A stretch of 61,908 bases of DNA from Streptomyces melanogenes (GTDB lineage Bacteria; Actinomycetota; Actinomycetes; Streptomycetales; Streptomycetaceae), in NCBI RefSeq assembly GCF_014649795.1, contig NZ_BMTS01000033.1, forward strand, positions 1 through 61,908, written 5' to 3'. Below the pieces are notes generated by a model. That model was given only the letters and a program-made list of their open reading frames with translations, was not told the DNA's origin and did not search any database. Below, piece by piece: positions 1 to 9,382 of the stretch (its first letter is position 1; every line of letters starts with the position of its first letter). The translations under genes were made by a program, and so were the position numbers.

Positions 1-374
1 ACGGAAGCCATGAATGGCAGAAGACGTAGAGCCACACCTGATGCCCCTGGGCGGGTCAACCATACGAGGGGCTCACCCTGTCCCGCTGAACAACGTAGGG
101 AAGACGTAGGCCCGCGTTGACATCTCAAACGCCCGTCTTGGGCCGGGGCTCTTGCAGCCCCCGGGTGGGCGCCCCTGCCGGCGGGTACGGGCATGGCTGG
201 GGTGTACGCAGGGCGTGCTCCAGGCGCTCGGTGAGGAAGATGCCGCGCATCCGACTTGAATCAGGGCCAATGCCGCAGCGATGGGAATGCAACCGGCGAG
301 GCGCCCTCTGTGGTGATGTGACTTTCCGGGAGCGGGGGCGCGGCTCGTGGTTCACGGCGCGTCAGGGAAGGCCG
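1..374. other. No gene recognised at window start
   Basis: I see no reading frame with convincing protein-like composition and no clear hairpin in this stretch. It lies downstream of the minus-strand DUF1963 gene and may hold that operon's 3' end. A gene cut by the window edge cannot be excluded. Confidence 0.4.
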
Positions 375-1421
375 CTACTGGACCAGTTCGAGGTGTCGAT
401 GGTCGGGGGACACGGGGCAGACGTGGAGCTGGAGGTCGTAGCCGCGAGCCAGGTCGAGCATCGTGGGGTTCCACGGCTGGGGGTCGGCAGGTGTCTGTAT
501 CGACCGGGCCCGGTCCTCTTCGGGAATCCAGCTCTCGGAGCTGGGGTCCCATTCCGCCGAGGCGATGGTGAGCAGCGGGTCCATCGCGCTGGCGCACACC
601 TCACACACCCGGTCAACCGGGTCGGTCAGACCCCACCGGGTCCAACCACCGACCTTCCAGCCGGGCGCGTGGGACACCTGGTCCATGTAGAACTCCTCCG
701 GGGCGGACTGGTAGGACCTGTCCACCGCCGGCCCGGCCGGCTGCCAGCTCTGCCACTCGCCCAGTTGCTGCTGGTCCTCCTCGTCCAGCTCAAGGAGGTT
801 GGGATACTCGGTGATCTGCTCGGGTGTCAGCAGGCACGGGCGCGGAAGGTAGCCGGGGAACTGGATCGCGGATGGCTCGGGCGGCGCTGCGAGGACGTCG
901 GTGACTTCGGCGGCCGACCGCCAGTACAGCGCGGTCCTGGGGTGCGCCGGATGGTCGAAGGGGCACCACAGCACTTGGAGCAGGTCGGCGTTCACCGCCC
1001 TGGGAGGCCGCAGCTGAGGGACGTCGCGTACGTACAGCTGGGCCACGGGCAGCATGGGGACGGGGCCGTCCGGCCAGGGGCGGCCCGCGGCGATCCGCTG
1101 GTCGATGGCGCGTTCCTCGGGGGTGTAGCGCTCCATCTCGGGGATGCCGGACGGACGGCTCGCCACGGCAGCCCTGATGCGGCGCCGCTGCCGTACGTCC
1201 TCGGGCGAGAGCGCGGGGTTGACCCGGTCCCATACGTGCGGGCCGTCGCAGTGGGGCCAGGGCTCGTCGGCGGGCCACAGCAGCGGCCCGCCGACGGAGC
1301 TGTCGTGCGGTGACGGCGACCCCGGGTGCGGGTGCAGCCGGGTCGCCGTGCGTGCCAGCGGGGCCAGCCGAGGAAAGAGCGCGGCGACGTCGAGCGGCCG
1401 CGCGGGGGTGGTACGACTCAT
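375..1421 (-). CDS. DUF1963 (YwqG-like) protein, possible immunity protein
   Basis: A 348-residue protein with no signal peptide, so probably cytoplasmic. Its overall pattern (WPADEPWPHCDG near residue 50, a middle segment naming the aqueous core, and a late VCEVC pair followed by a Trp/Asp-rich stretch) resembles actinobacterial DUF1963/YwqG-type proteins, which have no established biochemical activity. It starts only 31 bases after the stop of the secreted endonuclease on the same strand, so the two are probably co-transcribed. An immunity role against that nuclease is inference from position and from the known presence of this family near toxin loci. The family call itself is moderate. Confidence 0.6.
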   Translation of the reverse strand: MSRTTPARPLDVAALFPRLAPLARTATRLHPHPGSPSPHDSSVGGPLLWPADEPWPHCDGPHVWDRVNPALSPEDVRQRRRIRAAVASRPSGIPEMERYTPEERAIDQRIAAGRPWPDGPVPMLPVAQLYVRDVPQLRPPRAVNADLLQVLWCPFDHPAHPRTALYWRSAAEVTDVLAAPPEPSAIQFPGYLPRPCLLTPEQITEYPNLLELDEEDQQQLGEWQSWQPAGPAVDRSYQSAPEEFYMDQVSHAPGWKVGGWTRWGLTDPVDRVCEVCASAMDPLLTIASAEWDPSSESWIPEEDRARSIQTPADPQPWNPTMLDLARGYDLQLHVCPVSPDHRHLELVQ

Positions 1422-1451
1422 GCTGGCTCCCGATGGCGTGAGCGGGTAGGG

Positions 1452-3458
1452 CTAGTTTCCGAGGTTGTGCTGGCCAGTATCGGCCTTGGTGTTGGGGATG
1501 TAGACGTCGGGGAACAGCGGCTGCGTGGTGCCGTCCGCCCGCTGCACGGTGGCCTTCATCGTGACTCCCACCGGCACGGTGCTGGTCGCGTCCAGGTAGG
1601 TGGGCGTCACCTGGTAGAAGATCGCGTCGTTGGCGCCGAAGTTGTTGTCGCCCAGCAGGGTCTGCGCCTCGTACTCATAGGTGCGCATGCTGGGGGTGCC
1701 GGTGTTCATGCCCACCTGCCAGCAGGGGACGAGGTTGTCCTGGCCGCCGTCGCGCGTGCGTCCCTTGCCGCCGAGGATGTTGGCGATCAGGTGGCAGCGG
1801 GCCAGGCCGTACGGTGCCTTGGTGCCCGGTGCGGCGAGCGGCTTGGCGTAGATCTGCGCGTCCTGCCAGCCGGTGATGTCACCCGAGGCCGAGGTGCCGT
1901 TGCCGATCTTCTTGCCGAGGCACGCCTCGGCGGCGGTCGGCCTGGTACCCGCCACGTCAGGGGTGGGGGTGGTGTTCTTGTTGCGGTGGGCCACCGTCTC
2001 CGTGGTGTTCTTGATCCACCCGTCGCCGTTGGGGAGCGTGTCGGACGGCCTCGTCTGCAGGCAGGCGCCCCGCGGCTGGGAGGTGGTGCTGGCGATGTCC
2101 AGTTTGAACTGGTCGCGTTCCAGTACACGCTGGTTCGCGTAGCCCTCGGCGAGCTGTGCCAGGGCGGCCTGGTTGTCGGCCTGCGGAACGTGGGCGCGAA
2201 CGCACCGCTTGCTGGAGTCCGCGCCGCCCAGGTCGTAGATGTCCCATCCGCCGTTGCTGGCGTTGGGGATCACCTCGGCGCACTGGGCGCCGTCGGTGCC
2301 GCCCTCATGGGTGGAGGCGAAGGGGAATTCGCCGCAGCTGTCGTTCGGGACGAGGTCGGACCTGTCCGCGAAGGGCTGCGAACCCCCGCAGGTGCGGTCG
2401 GTGCGGTCGGCGATGCCGCTGCGGGCGCGGGTCAGCGGCTTGGCGCGGCCCCAGCCGTCGGTGAGGTTCTGCTGCGCCCACAGGTATCCGGCGGCGGCCG
2501 CGCCCGAGGTCGAGGTGCTCATGCTGACGACCGGCACGACGCTGGGCACGACGCATCCGGCGGCGGGGGTGCTGTTGGGGGCGCTGGTGTCGCGGACGTC
2601 GTCGTCGCAGCGGACCTTCTCCGGGTTGTCCCAGGAGGCGTTGGGGTCCGTGGCCTGGGCGCCGGGGGCGGTGACGTACAGCTTGTACGAGGTGGTGAAG
2701 TCGACCTTGGTCCCCGGGGCGGGGGAGGAGGAGTAGGACACGTTGCCGCTGACGGACTGGCCGGTGGTCAGCTGGCCGCCGTACCAGGGGGCGGCCTTGG
2801 TGACCTTGCAGCCTGCCGAGCACTCGGCACGGAACTTGGCGGTCAGGGTGGTGACCGCCCCGGTGGCGCCGGTCATGGCGACGGTCACGTTCTCGTTCCA
2901 CGCCGTGCGTGCGGCGGGCAGCAGGGCGCTGCTCGCCACGGTCAGCGTGCCCGTGCCGACCACTTTGCCGTTGGTGTCCTTGAGCGTGTACAGCACCTCG
3001 AGGCCGTTCACGCAGTAGCCGAACCGGCTGTAGTTCCACGTCCCGGGAGCCGCGATGGCGCAGCTGCCCTCATTGGTGGCAGCGGCGGCGGCCTGCGGCT
3101 GGGCGACGGCGCGTGCCTGGCGCTTGGGCTGTGCCACCGGCTTGGTGCGTGTGGTGACACATGCCTTGACGGCACCGGCCCTGCGCTCGCGCGAGCCGGC
3201 GAGCGTGGGCTCGCACCGCTCGCCGGAGCCCGGCTTGAGGGGGAGCGTCCGGGTCGGGACGGCAGCGGGGGAGTGGGGGCCCTGGTCGATGCGGCCCACC
3301 TTGGGGTGGGCCGGGGACCCCAGCGTCTTGCCGGTGGAGGCATCGCCGGCGGTGCGTGCCGGTGCCGGGTGCCCGTCCGCCGTGGCCGTGCCGGTCGCGG
3401 TGATGGTGAGGGCGAGGAGGACGCCCGGAAGTATGCGTCTTGCGCGTGGTGAAAGCAT
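1452..3458 (-). CDS. Secreted DNA/RNA non-specific endonuclease
   Basis: A 668-residue exported protein. The chosen ATG at 3458 has GAGAG upstream and opens a Sec signal (MLSPRARRILPGVLLALTI); a GTG 21 bases further upstream lacks a good ribosome site. The long Cys-containing middle has no family I recognise. The last ~120 residues carry the pattern of the Endonuclea_NS_2 group: RCHLIA (with the catalytic His), a Gly-Gly, DNLVPC, a conserved Asn, YEYE, then a P-x-Y strand. The Gly normally found in R-G-H is Cys here. It lies between the ALF-repeat gene upstream (194 bases) and the DUF1963 gene downstream. Extracellular or polymorphic-toxin nuclease is the likeliest role. Confidence 0.72.
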   Translation of the reverse strand: MLSPRARRILPGVLLALTITATGTATADGHPAPARTAGDASTGKTLGSPAHPKVGRIDQGPHSPAAVPTRTLPLKPGSGERCEPTLAGSRERRAGAVKACVTTRTKPVAQPKRQARAVAQPQAAAAATNEGSCAIAAPGTWNYSRFGYCVNGLEVLYTLKDTNGKVVGTGTLTVASSALLPAARTAWNENVTVAMTGATGAVTTLTAKFRAECSAGCKVTKAAPWYGGQLTTGQSVSGNVSYSSSPAPGTKVDFTTSYKLYVTAPGAQATDPNASWDNPEKVRCDDDVRDTSAPNSTPAAGCVVPSVVPVVSMSTSTSGAAAAGYLWAQQNLTDGWGRAKPLTRARSGIADRTDRTCGGSQPFADRSDLVPNDSCGEFPFASTHEGGTDGAQCAEVIPNASNGGWDIYDLGGADSSKRCVRAHVPQADNQAALAQLAEGYANQRVLERDQFKLDIASTTSQPRGACLQTRPSDTLPNGDGWIKNTTETVAHRNKNTTPTPDVAGTRPTAAEACLGKKIGNGTSASGDITGWQDAQIYAKPLAAPGTKAPYGLARCHLIANILGGKGRTRDGGQDNLVPCWQVGMNTGTPSMRTYEYEAQTLLGDNNFGANDAIFYQVTPTYLDATSTVPVGVTMKATVQRADGTTQPLFPDVYIPNTKADTGQHNLGN

Positions 3459-3652
3459 GGTTTCTCTCGGTAGGAGCACGGCCCGCGTGGCCGTGCTGGA
3501 GACCGCTCCCCGTGCCTGGGGCGCATGTGGCGCGCCGGAGCGGGGCAGGGGGAGCCGGGGCGGCGGGAGAGCCCGGGAACCACCGGGCTCTCCCGCCGCC
3601 CTGGTGCGTGACCGTCCTCAGCGGGAGGAGGGACGCGGGGGCGGGGCGTGGG

Positions 3653-6600
3653 TCAGGAGAAGACCTTGACGATGCCGGAGACGACGTCCTCGGCGACCTT
3701 CTCGACCTTCTTGACGACCGGCTTGGCCACCGAGGCGGCCTTCCCGCCGCCGCGGGTGACGAGCTGCAGGGCGCTGCGGCCGGCGGCTGCGGCGAACTGG
3801 GCGCTGCCGAAGCCGTATTCGATGCCGTTGGCGAGCGCGCTGATGCCGGAGGCGACGGCGGACACGCCGAGGCAGACGGCGGCGATGCTGCCGAGGACGG
3901 GCGCCGCGGGCCAGAACACGCAGGCGATGCCGAAGCCGGTGGCCAGGAGTCCGGCGGCGACACTCACCTTGTCGGCGGTGTCGGCCCACCACTTGGCGTC
4001 GTTCCACCACTCGTCCTTGCCGCCCTGGCCGCCGGTCCCGGGCTGGCTTCCGCTCCCGGGCTGGGTCCCCTTCGGGTTGACCTGGTCGTTGGTGGTGGAG
4101 TTGGAGGGGTTGCGGTTGGCGTCCTTGTCCTTCTGGGCCTGTTCGGCGGCGGCTTGCGCGGCCGCCTGGATCTCGGCCGTGCGCTTGTCGGCCGCCGTCT
4201 GGCGGGCCTCGGCGGCGGCTGTGGCGGCCGTCTTGGCGTCCCGCCCGGCGGCGAGCTCGGCCTGGTGGGCGTTGGCGGCGGAGGCCGCGGCCGCATAGGA
4301 GGAGGCCAGGGCGCTCTGGGCCGCGTCGATGGCGCGGTTGGCGGAGTAGTTGGCCGCCCGCGAGGCCCCCTGCGCGGTCGCGGCCGCGTCCTTGGCCTTG
4401 TTCGCCGATGCCTGGGCGTCGTTGGCGGACTTGTCTGCCGCTGTCGCGTGGTCCTGGGCCTGCTTGGCGTAGCTGTCCGCTGCGGTGGAGGCGTTGACCG
4501 CCTTCTGGGCCCACTCCTGGGCCTTGACCCCGGCGTCCCGTGCCTCGGCCGCGACCTGGGAAGCGAGCGCGGCGTCGCGCTGTGCCTCCTGGGCGATCTT
4601 GGCGGCGGCGGCGATGGTCGCCTGCATGGCGGCGGCGTGGCTGAGGGAGTCGAAGTCGAGCTGGGCGGCCTTGTGCTGGACGGTCTCGACGAAGCGCCGG
4701 CGCATCCAGGCGGGGCCCTCCATCGCCACTTCTCCGTATGCCTTGGCGTAGGCGTCGCCGGAGGCGATCACCTTCATGGTGGCGACGGCGTCGTCCTCGG
4801 CGATGGCGTGGGTGAGGTCCTCGTCGAAGAACTTCTGGAGGGCTTCGGGGGTGTTGGCGTTGAGTGCGTCGTTGGCGGCCTTGGTGACGGTCTTGCCGGG
4901 CTTGGAGTTGAGGATCTTGAGGATGTTGACCCTGTTGTCGTCCGCCCGGGACTTGATGACGCCGCCGGTGTTGAAGTCCCCCTGGGCGGGCACGCCCCCG
5001 GCCAGGGCCTGGACTGCGGCCCGGGCGACAGCCGGTTCGGAGACCTGCGCGATGAACAGGATGGTCTCGCGGTCGTCCTGGGCCTGTGCGAGCTGGCGGT
5101 CGAGGTCGATCCAGGAGTAGACGTCGTCGTCGGTGCCGGCGAGGGCGAACCGGGCGGCCTGGCGGGTCCAGGTGCCCCGGGACTCCAGCAGCGCGGTGGC
5201 GGCCTGGCGGCCGAGGGTGGCGGCGAGAGCGAGGTTGTCGCTCTGGAGGGTCTGCTCGGCCCGGGCTATGAGGTCCTTGGTGGCCTGGGCGGTCTGCTGG
5301 GCCTGTGCGCGCTTGTTGAGGGCCTCGGCGCGCTCGCTCTTGTCGATGAGGGCGAGCTGGGCGGCCTCCTTCATGCCCTGGAGCCGGTCGGCGGCGAGCA
5401 TCGCGGCCTCGGCGTCGCGAGCGTTCTTCTCCACCACCAGCGCGTCGGCGATGGCCTGCGTGGCGAGGTTGGCCGCCTTGACGGCTTCGTCGGCGTACGC
5501 CGTGGACTTGTTGGCGAAGTCGACGGCCTGCCCGGCGAACTTGACGGCCTCCTCCGCGGCGGCCGCCGCGTTCTCCGCGTGTGCCGCGGCGGACTTCGCT
5601 GCGGCGTTGGCGGCGCGCGCCGCGCGGGCTGCGGTGGAGGCGAGGGCTTGGGCGGTGGAGGCGGCGTTGGTGGCCTGGTTGGCGGCGGAGGAGGCGATGT
5701 CGGCCTGGCGCTTGGCCTCGGCGGCCTCGCCCTGGGCGACGCCGGAGGCGCTCGCTGCCTGGGCGGAGGCGTTGGCGGCCGCGGCGGCGTTGCGCGCCGC
5801 GGAGGCGGCGGCGAGGCCGGCGCTGGCGGACTGGTCCGAGGCGGTGGCAGCGTCGTCGGCCGCCTTGGCGGCGCTGTTGGCCTTGGCGGCGGCGTCGCGG
5901 GCGGCGACGGCGGCGTTCTTCGCCTCCTCGGTCTTCGAGGCGTCCTTCGACGCGGCGATCGCCGCGTTGTAGGCGCGGGTCGCGGCCGAACCGGCCGCCG
6001 CTGCTGCCTGGGATGCCGCGGTGGCGGCCCAGGAAGCGCGCTGGGATGCCTGGACGGCGGCGGTGGAGGCGTGGATGGCCGTCCGGGCCGCGGACGCGGC
6101 GCCGCTCGCTGCGGTGGCGGCCTGGCGGGCGGCCTCGGCGGACCTGCGGACGTCCTCCTTGGCGCGCTCGGCCTCGGCCGCGGCGGTCTCCGCCTTCAGC
6201 CTGGCTTGTTCCGCGGCCGTCTTGGCGCGCTCCGATGCCTCGACGGCGAGGTCCGTCTGCTCGCGCGCGCGGGCGCTCTCGCGTTCCACGATGGCGACCA
6301 ACTGGCCGATGGTGGCGGCCTCCTGGTCGCGGGCGCGGGCGATGTGGACTCCGGTGTCGAGGTACCACTGCACGTCGTCGGCGGTCCCGCTCAGGGCCCG
6401 GTTCGCGTACTTCTTGACCTCGGGTCCGGCCGTGGCGAGGCTGCGCAGGATGTCCACCCGGGCGTCTTCCAGCCGGGCGTTGTACTGGGTGGTGAGCAGG
6501 AACTGCTCCAGTGCCCCGTCCGTGCCGGCGCTGAGCGCGGTGTTGCCCTCGCGCTTGACGCTCCTGCCGCTGTTGGCCATCACGGTGAGGGCCGTGACCC

Positions 6601-7030
6601 GCATGTCCTCGGTGATGGCGGAGCGGAACCCGTCCTTGACGAAGGCGGCCACCGCGTCGTCGCCACCGTTGAGGGCCGCGGTGGCGTCCCGGCGGATGCT
6701 CTTGCCGCCGTTGCCGAGGTAGGTGAAGGCGGCGACGCGGTTGTCGATGCGCGTCGCGCGCGGCAGCTGCTCCGTGAGGAAGGTGGTGATGTCCTGGTCG
6801 GTGCCGCTGAGCGCGTACGCCGCGGCCTGCTTGACCGAACGCCCGCCGAGAATCCAGGCCTTGACGGCCTTGGCGCGGTCGGTGTCAGGAAGGGCCAGCG
6901 CGTCTGCGGCCGTCGGGGTTCCGGTGGCGGCCCGCACGGGCGTGGTGAAGAGCCAGGGAGTGGAGAGTGCGGCCGTGCCCGCCGCGACGGCGGTCGTGAA
7001 ACGGCGCCGACTCCAAAACGTTTCCTGCAC
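3653..7030 (-). CDS. Exported ALF-repeat, alanine-rich coiled-coil protein
   Basis: A 1125-residue protein starting at GTG 7030 behind AAAGG. The N-terminus has a Tat-like signal (SRRRFTTAVAAG). Residues ~45-235 hold several ~40-residue ALF-type repeats marked by GRSVKQAA.YALSGTD and variants; another set lies at ~570-760. Between and after them are long Ala/Lys/Glu-rich heptad segments that should form coiled coils. Residues ~1010-1090 are hydrophobic and Gly/Ala-rich, like a membrane or pore-forming segment. ALF proteins are common in Streptomyces and their role is unknown. Being upstream of a secreted nuclease on the same strand suggests a surface stalk or delivery partner, which is inference. 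Confidence 0.78.
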   Translation of the reverse strand: MQETFWSRRRFTTAVAAGTAALSTPWLFTTPVRAATGTPTAADALALPDTDRAKAVKAWILGGRSVKQAAAYALSGTDQDITTFLTEQLPRATRIDNRVAAFTYLGNGGKSIRRDATAALNGGDDAVAAFVKDGFRSAITEDMRVTALTVMANSGRSVKREGNTALSAGTDGALEQFLLTTQYNARLEDARVDILRSLATAGPEVKKYANRALSGTADDVQWYLDTGVHIARARDQEAATIGQLVAIVERESARAREQTDLAVEASERAKTAAEQARLKAETAAAEAERAKEDVRRSAEAARQAATAASGAASAARTAIHASTAAVQASQRASWAATAASQAAAAAGSAATRAYNAAIAASKDASKTEEAKNAAVAARDAAAKANSAAKAADDAATASDQSASAGLAAASAARNAAAAANASAQAASASGVAQGEAAEAKRQADIASSAANQATNAASTAQALASTAARAARAANAAAKSAAAHAENAAAAAEEAVKFAGQAVDFANKSTAYADEAVKAANLATQAIADALVVEKNARDAEAAMLAADRLQGMKEAAQLALIDKSERAEALNKRAQAQQTAQATKDLIARAEQTLQSDNLALAATLGRQAATALLESRGTWTRQAARFALAGTDDDVYSWIDLDRQLAQAQDDRETILFIAQVSEPAVARAAVQALAGGVPAQGDFNTGGVIKSRADDNRVNILKILNSKPGKTVTKAANDALNANTPEALQKFFDEDLTHAIAEDDAVATMKVIASGDAYAKAYGEVAMEGPAWMRRRFVETVQHKAAQLDFDSLSHAAAMQATIAAAAKIAQEAQRDAALASQVAAEARDAGVKAQEWAQKAVNASTAADSYAKQAQDHATAADKSANDAQASANKAKDAAATAQGASRAANYSANRAIDAAQSALASSYAAAASAANAHQAELAAGRDAKTAATAAAEARQTAADKRTAEIQAAAQAAAEQAQKDKDANRNPSNSTTNDQVNPKGTQPGSGSQPGTGGQGGKDEWWNDAKWWADTADKVSVAAGLLATGFGIACVFWPAAPVLGSIAAVCLGVSAVASGISALANGIEYGFGSAQFAAAAGRSALQLVTRGGGKAASVAKPVVKKVEKVAEDVVSGIVKVFS

Positions 7031-7494
7031 AGAAAGACCTTTCTGGTCTCGATTCCTCGGGTGAGGACCTATCCCGCCCGGGATATCTCACCGTGGCGGC
7101 GGTCGCCTGACTTTATGCGCGGAAAGCGGTCCGGGAACACCTGGCCGGAATCTGACCCTGCGCCTGGCGCAAAGATGGCTGGATCTCGCCCTCAAGTTTT
7201 CGCAAAACCGATACAACCATTTGAGTCTGTGACCCAAGTCACGGACCTAGTGGTGGATTTACAAGTTTATGTACCATTTATCCACTTGGCTGGATCTTGC
7301 ATGGCTGCTTTCATTCAGGAGATCGTCAGCCACCGGCCAGCGCCCTCGGAGATCCCCTCCATCGGCGTTTTCCGGTGCTGTCCGGGGGGACGCGCAATAC
7401 ATCGTGGAACCCTCTTGCCCATGTATGCGCGCGTGTTCTTCCAGAGGCGCCGACGCATGCGGGGAAAACTCTGGAACGACATCTGAGGACGAAA
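7031..7494. promoter_or_regulatory. Divergent intergenic region of lower GC
   Basis: This 464-base stretch separates the minus-strand ALF gene from the plus-strand secreted protein. It is noticeably more AT-rich than its surroundings at about 7190-7290, as expected for back-to-back promoters. A CRP-like palindrome lies near its centre (separate entry). No convincing gene is present. Confidence 0.5.
7228..7243. promoter_or_regulatory. CRP-like palindrome TGTGA-N6-TCACG
   Basis: The sequence TGTGACCCAAGTCACG matches the cAMP-receptor-protein dyad (TGTGA-N6-TCACA) at all but the last base. Streptomyces Crp recognises a GTG-N6-CAC core, which is present. The site is placed between two divergent genes for exported proteins. 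Binding is inferred. Confidence 0.4.
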
Positions 7495-8010
7495 ATGAAG
7501 GTACGTAGCACCGTCCTGCGCATCACTGCCACCGCCGCAGCCGCAGGGGCTCTGGCCTGGGCAGTCATCGCCGGTGGGGCGAGCAGCGGCGCCAACGGCG
7601 ATGCCATCGCGAGCAAGCCGGTCGCCGAGGACGGCCCGGGTTACGCCATTGAGGACTTCGCGTATCCGAACGCCGACAAAATCCTCGCCGAGCAGAAGAT
7701 CAAGCTCAAGCGAGGCGACGGCCACATCGTTCTCGCCCCCTGCACGGGCGCTCCGGAACTGATGGAGGTCTTCTCCCACCAGAACGAGAAGATCTGCTTC
7801 AAGGTCACCGGCGACAAGGGGTATCTGAGCCTGGAGGTCCCAGCCGTGTTCGGGGTAAAGGGAAACAACTACGCCGCTCAGGTCGAGATGACCACCGGGA
7901 CCGAGCAGAAGACGTTCCCGGTCGACAAGAACACGTGGACCGCTGTCGGCGAGACCGCGGACGAAAAGGGCCGCGACTTCATGCTCCTGGAAATCCGCAC
8001 CAGCAAGTAA
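7495..8010 (+). CDS. Small secreted protein of unknown function
   Basis: A 171-residue protein. ATG 7495 is preceded by GAGGA at the right distance; the longer upstream frame lacks a signal peptide and a ribosome site. Residues 1-30 form a Sec signal with an alanine-rich core. The mature part has two cysteines (near residues 87 and 102) that may form a disulphide and ends in a beta-rich segment. I do not recognise the family. It begins a plus-strand series of exported proteins and shares the divergent promoter region with the ALF gene. Confidence 0.75.
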   Translation: MKVRSTVLRITATAAAAGALAWAVIAGGASSGANGDAIASKPVAEDGPGYAIEDFAYPNADKILAEQKIKLKRGDGHIVLAPCTGAPELMEVFSHQNEKICFKVTGDKGYLSLEVPAVFGVKGNNYAAQVEMTTGTEQKTFPVDKNTWTAVGETADEKGRDFMLLEIRTSK

Positions 8011-8123
8011 GGACCGGTCGGCGCCGCACCGCGCCGCCGCTCGTGTGAGCCCGTCGGCCCCCGGGCCGACCCCCTCTCCGTCCGCGCGGCCCCGTCCGCC
8101 CACCCTGTCTTCGAAGGACATAC

Positions 8124-9275
8124 GTGTCTGCACACCGTCCGCGCGCTACGCGGATCTCCGGCCTGCTCGCCACCTCGGCCCTGCTGTCGATGGGCCTGAT
8201 CACCGCCACCCCCGCCGCCGCGGTCACCGGCCCCGAGGCCGCGACCGGCGCGCACCCCTACGCCGTCAAGCTGTCGATCGGCACCGACGAGTCCTTGCGC
8301 GCCTGCACCGGCGCGCTGGTCGACCGCTTCTGGGTCCTGACCGCCGCGAGCTGCGTCGCCACCACTCCGGGCGCCTCGGTGGAGGCGGGCAAGCCCGCCC
8401 TCGCCACCCGGGCGACGCTCAGCGACGGCAGGACGCTCGATGTCGCCGAAGTCGCCCCGCGCACCGACCGCGACGTTGCCCTGCTGCGCCTCGCCGCCCC
8501 CGTCACCTCCATCGCCCCCGCCGCCCTGTCCGGCACAGCCCCGGCGAGCGGCACCGAGCTGAAGGCTGTCGGCTTCGGGCGCACCAAGACCGAGTGGGTG
8601 CCGGACAAGCCCCACACCGGCACCTTCGCCCTCAACGCCACCACGTCCACCACCCTCGCCATCACCGGCAAGGGCACCGACGTGCTCTGCAAGGGCGACA
8701 CCGGCGGCCCGCTGCTGGACGCCTCCGGCCGGATCGGCGCGGTCAACTCCCGCTCCTGGCAGGGCGGCTGTCTGGGAGCCCCGGCGACGGAGACCCGTAC
8801 CGGCGCGGTAGCCAGCCGCACGGACGACCTCGCCCCCTGGCTCCAGCAGGTCCGCTTCACCACCGCATCGCTCCAGAACGCGCACAGCACCCGCTGCGCG
8901 TACGTCGGCTGGCGCACTCCCGACAACGGCGCCCCGGCCCAGGCCGTCGACTGCGACCCGCAGTACGCCGACCAGGTCTGGAAGCTGGAGCCGGTCAAGG
9001 GCGGCTATCTGATCCGCAACCACAACAGCAACCGCTGCCTCGTGGTGTCCTGGCGCACTCCCGAGGACGGCGCGCCCGTCACCCAGTACGACTGCAATGC
9101 CGACTTCGCCGATCAGGTGTGGAAGCTGGAGCCGGTCACCGGTGGCGGCTACTCGGTGCGCAACTCGGTGACCGACAAGTGCATGTACGTCTCGTGGCGC
9201 ACGCCCGAGTGGGGCGCCCCGGTGACCCAGGTCGGCTGTGACTCGCGCTACGCCGACCAGGTCTGGAAGATCTGA
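8124..9275 (+). CDS. Secreted S1-protease homologue, catalytically dead, with ricin-type lectin tail
   Basis: A 383-residue protein starting at GTG 8124 behind GAAGGA, with a signal peptide ending near AAAVTG. Residues ~35-245 have the chymotrypsin fold layout, but the His of TAAHC is Ser (TAASC, residue 76) and the Ser of GDSGG is Thr (GDTGG, residue 193). Asp117 in DVAL remains. With two of three triad residues changed, proteolysis by the normal mechanism is unlikely. Residues ~250-383 are three repeats ending in YADQVWK(L/I), a ricin-B-like beta-trefoil. It is probably an extracellular carbohydrate-binding protein. The next gene is a paralogue. Confidence 0.82.
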   Translation: MSAHRPRATRISGLLATSALLSMGLITATPAAAVTGPEAATGAHPYAVKLSIGTDESLRACTGALVDRFWVLTAASCVATTPGASVEAGKPALATRATLSDGRTLDVAEVAPRTDRDVALLRLAAPVTSIAPAALSGTAPASGTELKAVGFGRTKTEWVPDKPHTGTFALNATTSTTLAITGKGTDVLCKGDTGGPLLDASGRIGAVNSRSWQGGCLGAPATETRTGAVASRTDDLAPWLQQVRFTTASLQNAHSTRCAYVGWRTPDNGAPAQAVDCDPQYADQVWKLEPVKGGYLIRNHNSNRCLVVSWRTPEDGAPVTQYDCNADFADQVWKLEPVTGGGYSVRNSVTDKCMYVSWRTPEWGAPVTQVGCDSRYADQVWKI

Positions 9276-9382
9276 GCGGCTCGCCCCCGAAATCCGCGGC
9301 GGCCGCTCCTGCGCCTCCGCATCCCCGCGCGGCTCGCGCCCGTGTGCGCGAAAGCCCGCTCCTGTTCGAAGGATCACTCCGC

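Noticed and set aside
1326..3452. Long plus-strand frame opposite the endonuclease gene
   Set aside because: Composition is Gly/Ala/Arg/Val-rich without any motif, while the minus strand has a signal peptide, ribosome site and nuclease motif.
3653..6368. 916-codon minus-strand frame in another phase of the ALF gene
   Set aside because: Arg/Gly-rich shadow. The 1125-residue frame with signal peptide and ALF repeats explains the same DNA.
3440..7486. Very long plus-strand frame antisense to the ALF-repeat gene
   Set aside because: It is Gly/Val/Leu/Arg-rich with no domain structure and mirrors the repetitive Ala-rich codons of the minus-strand gene. This is a GC-skew shadow.
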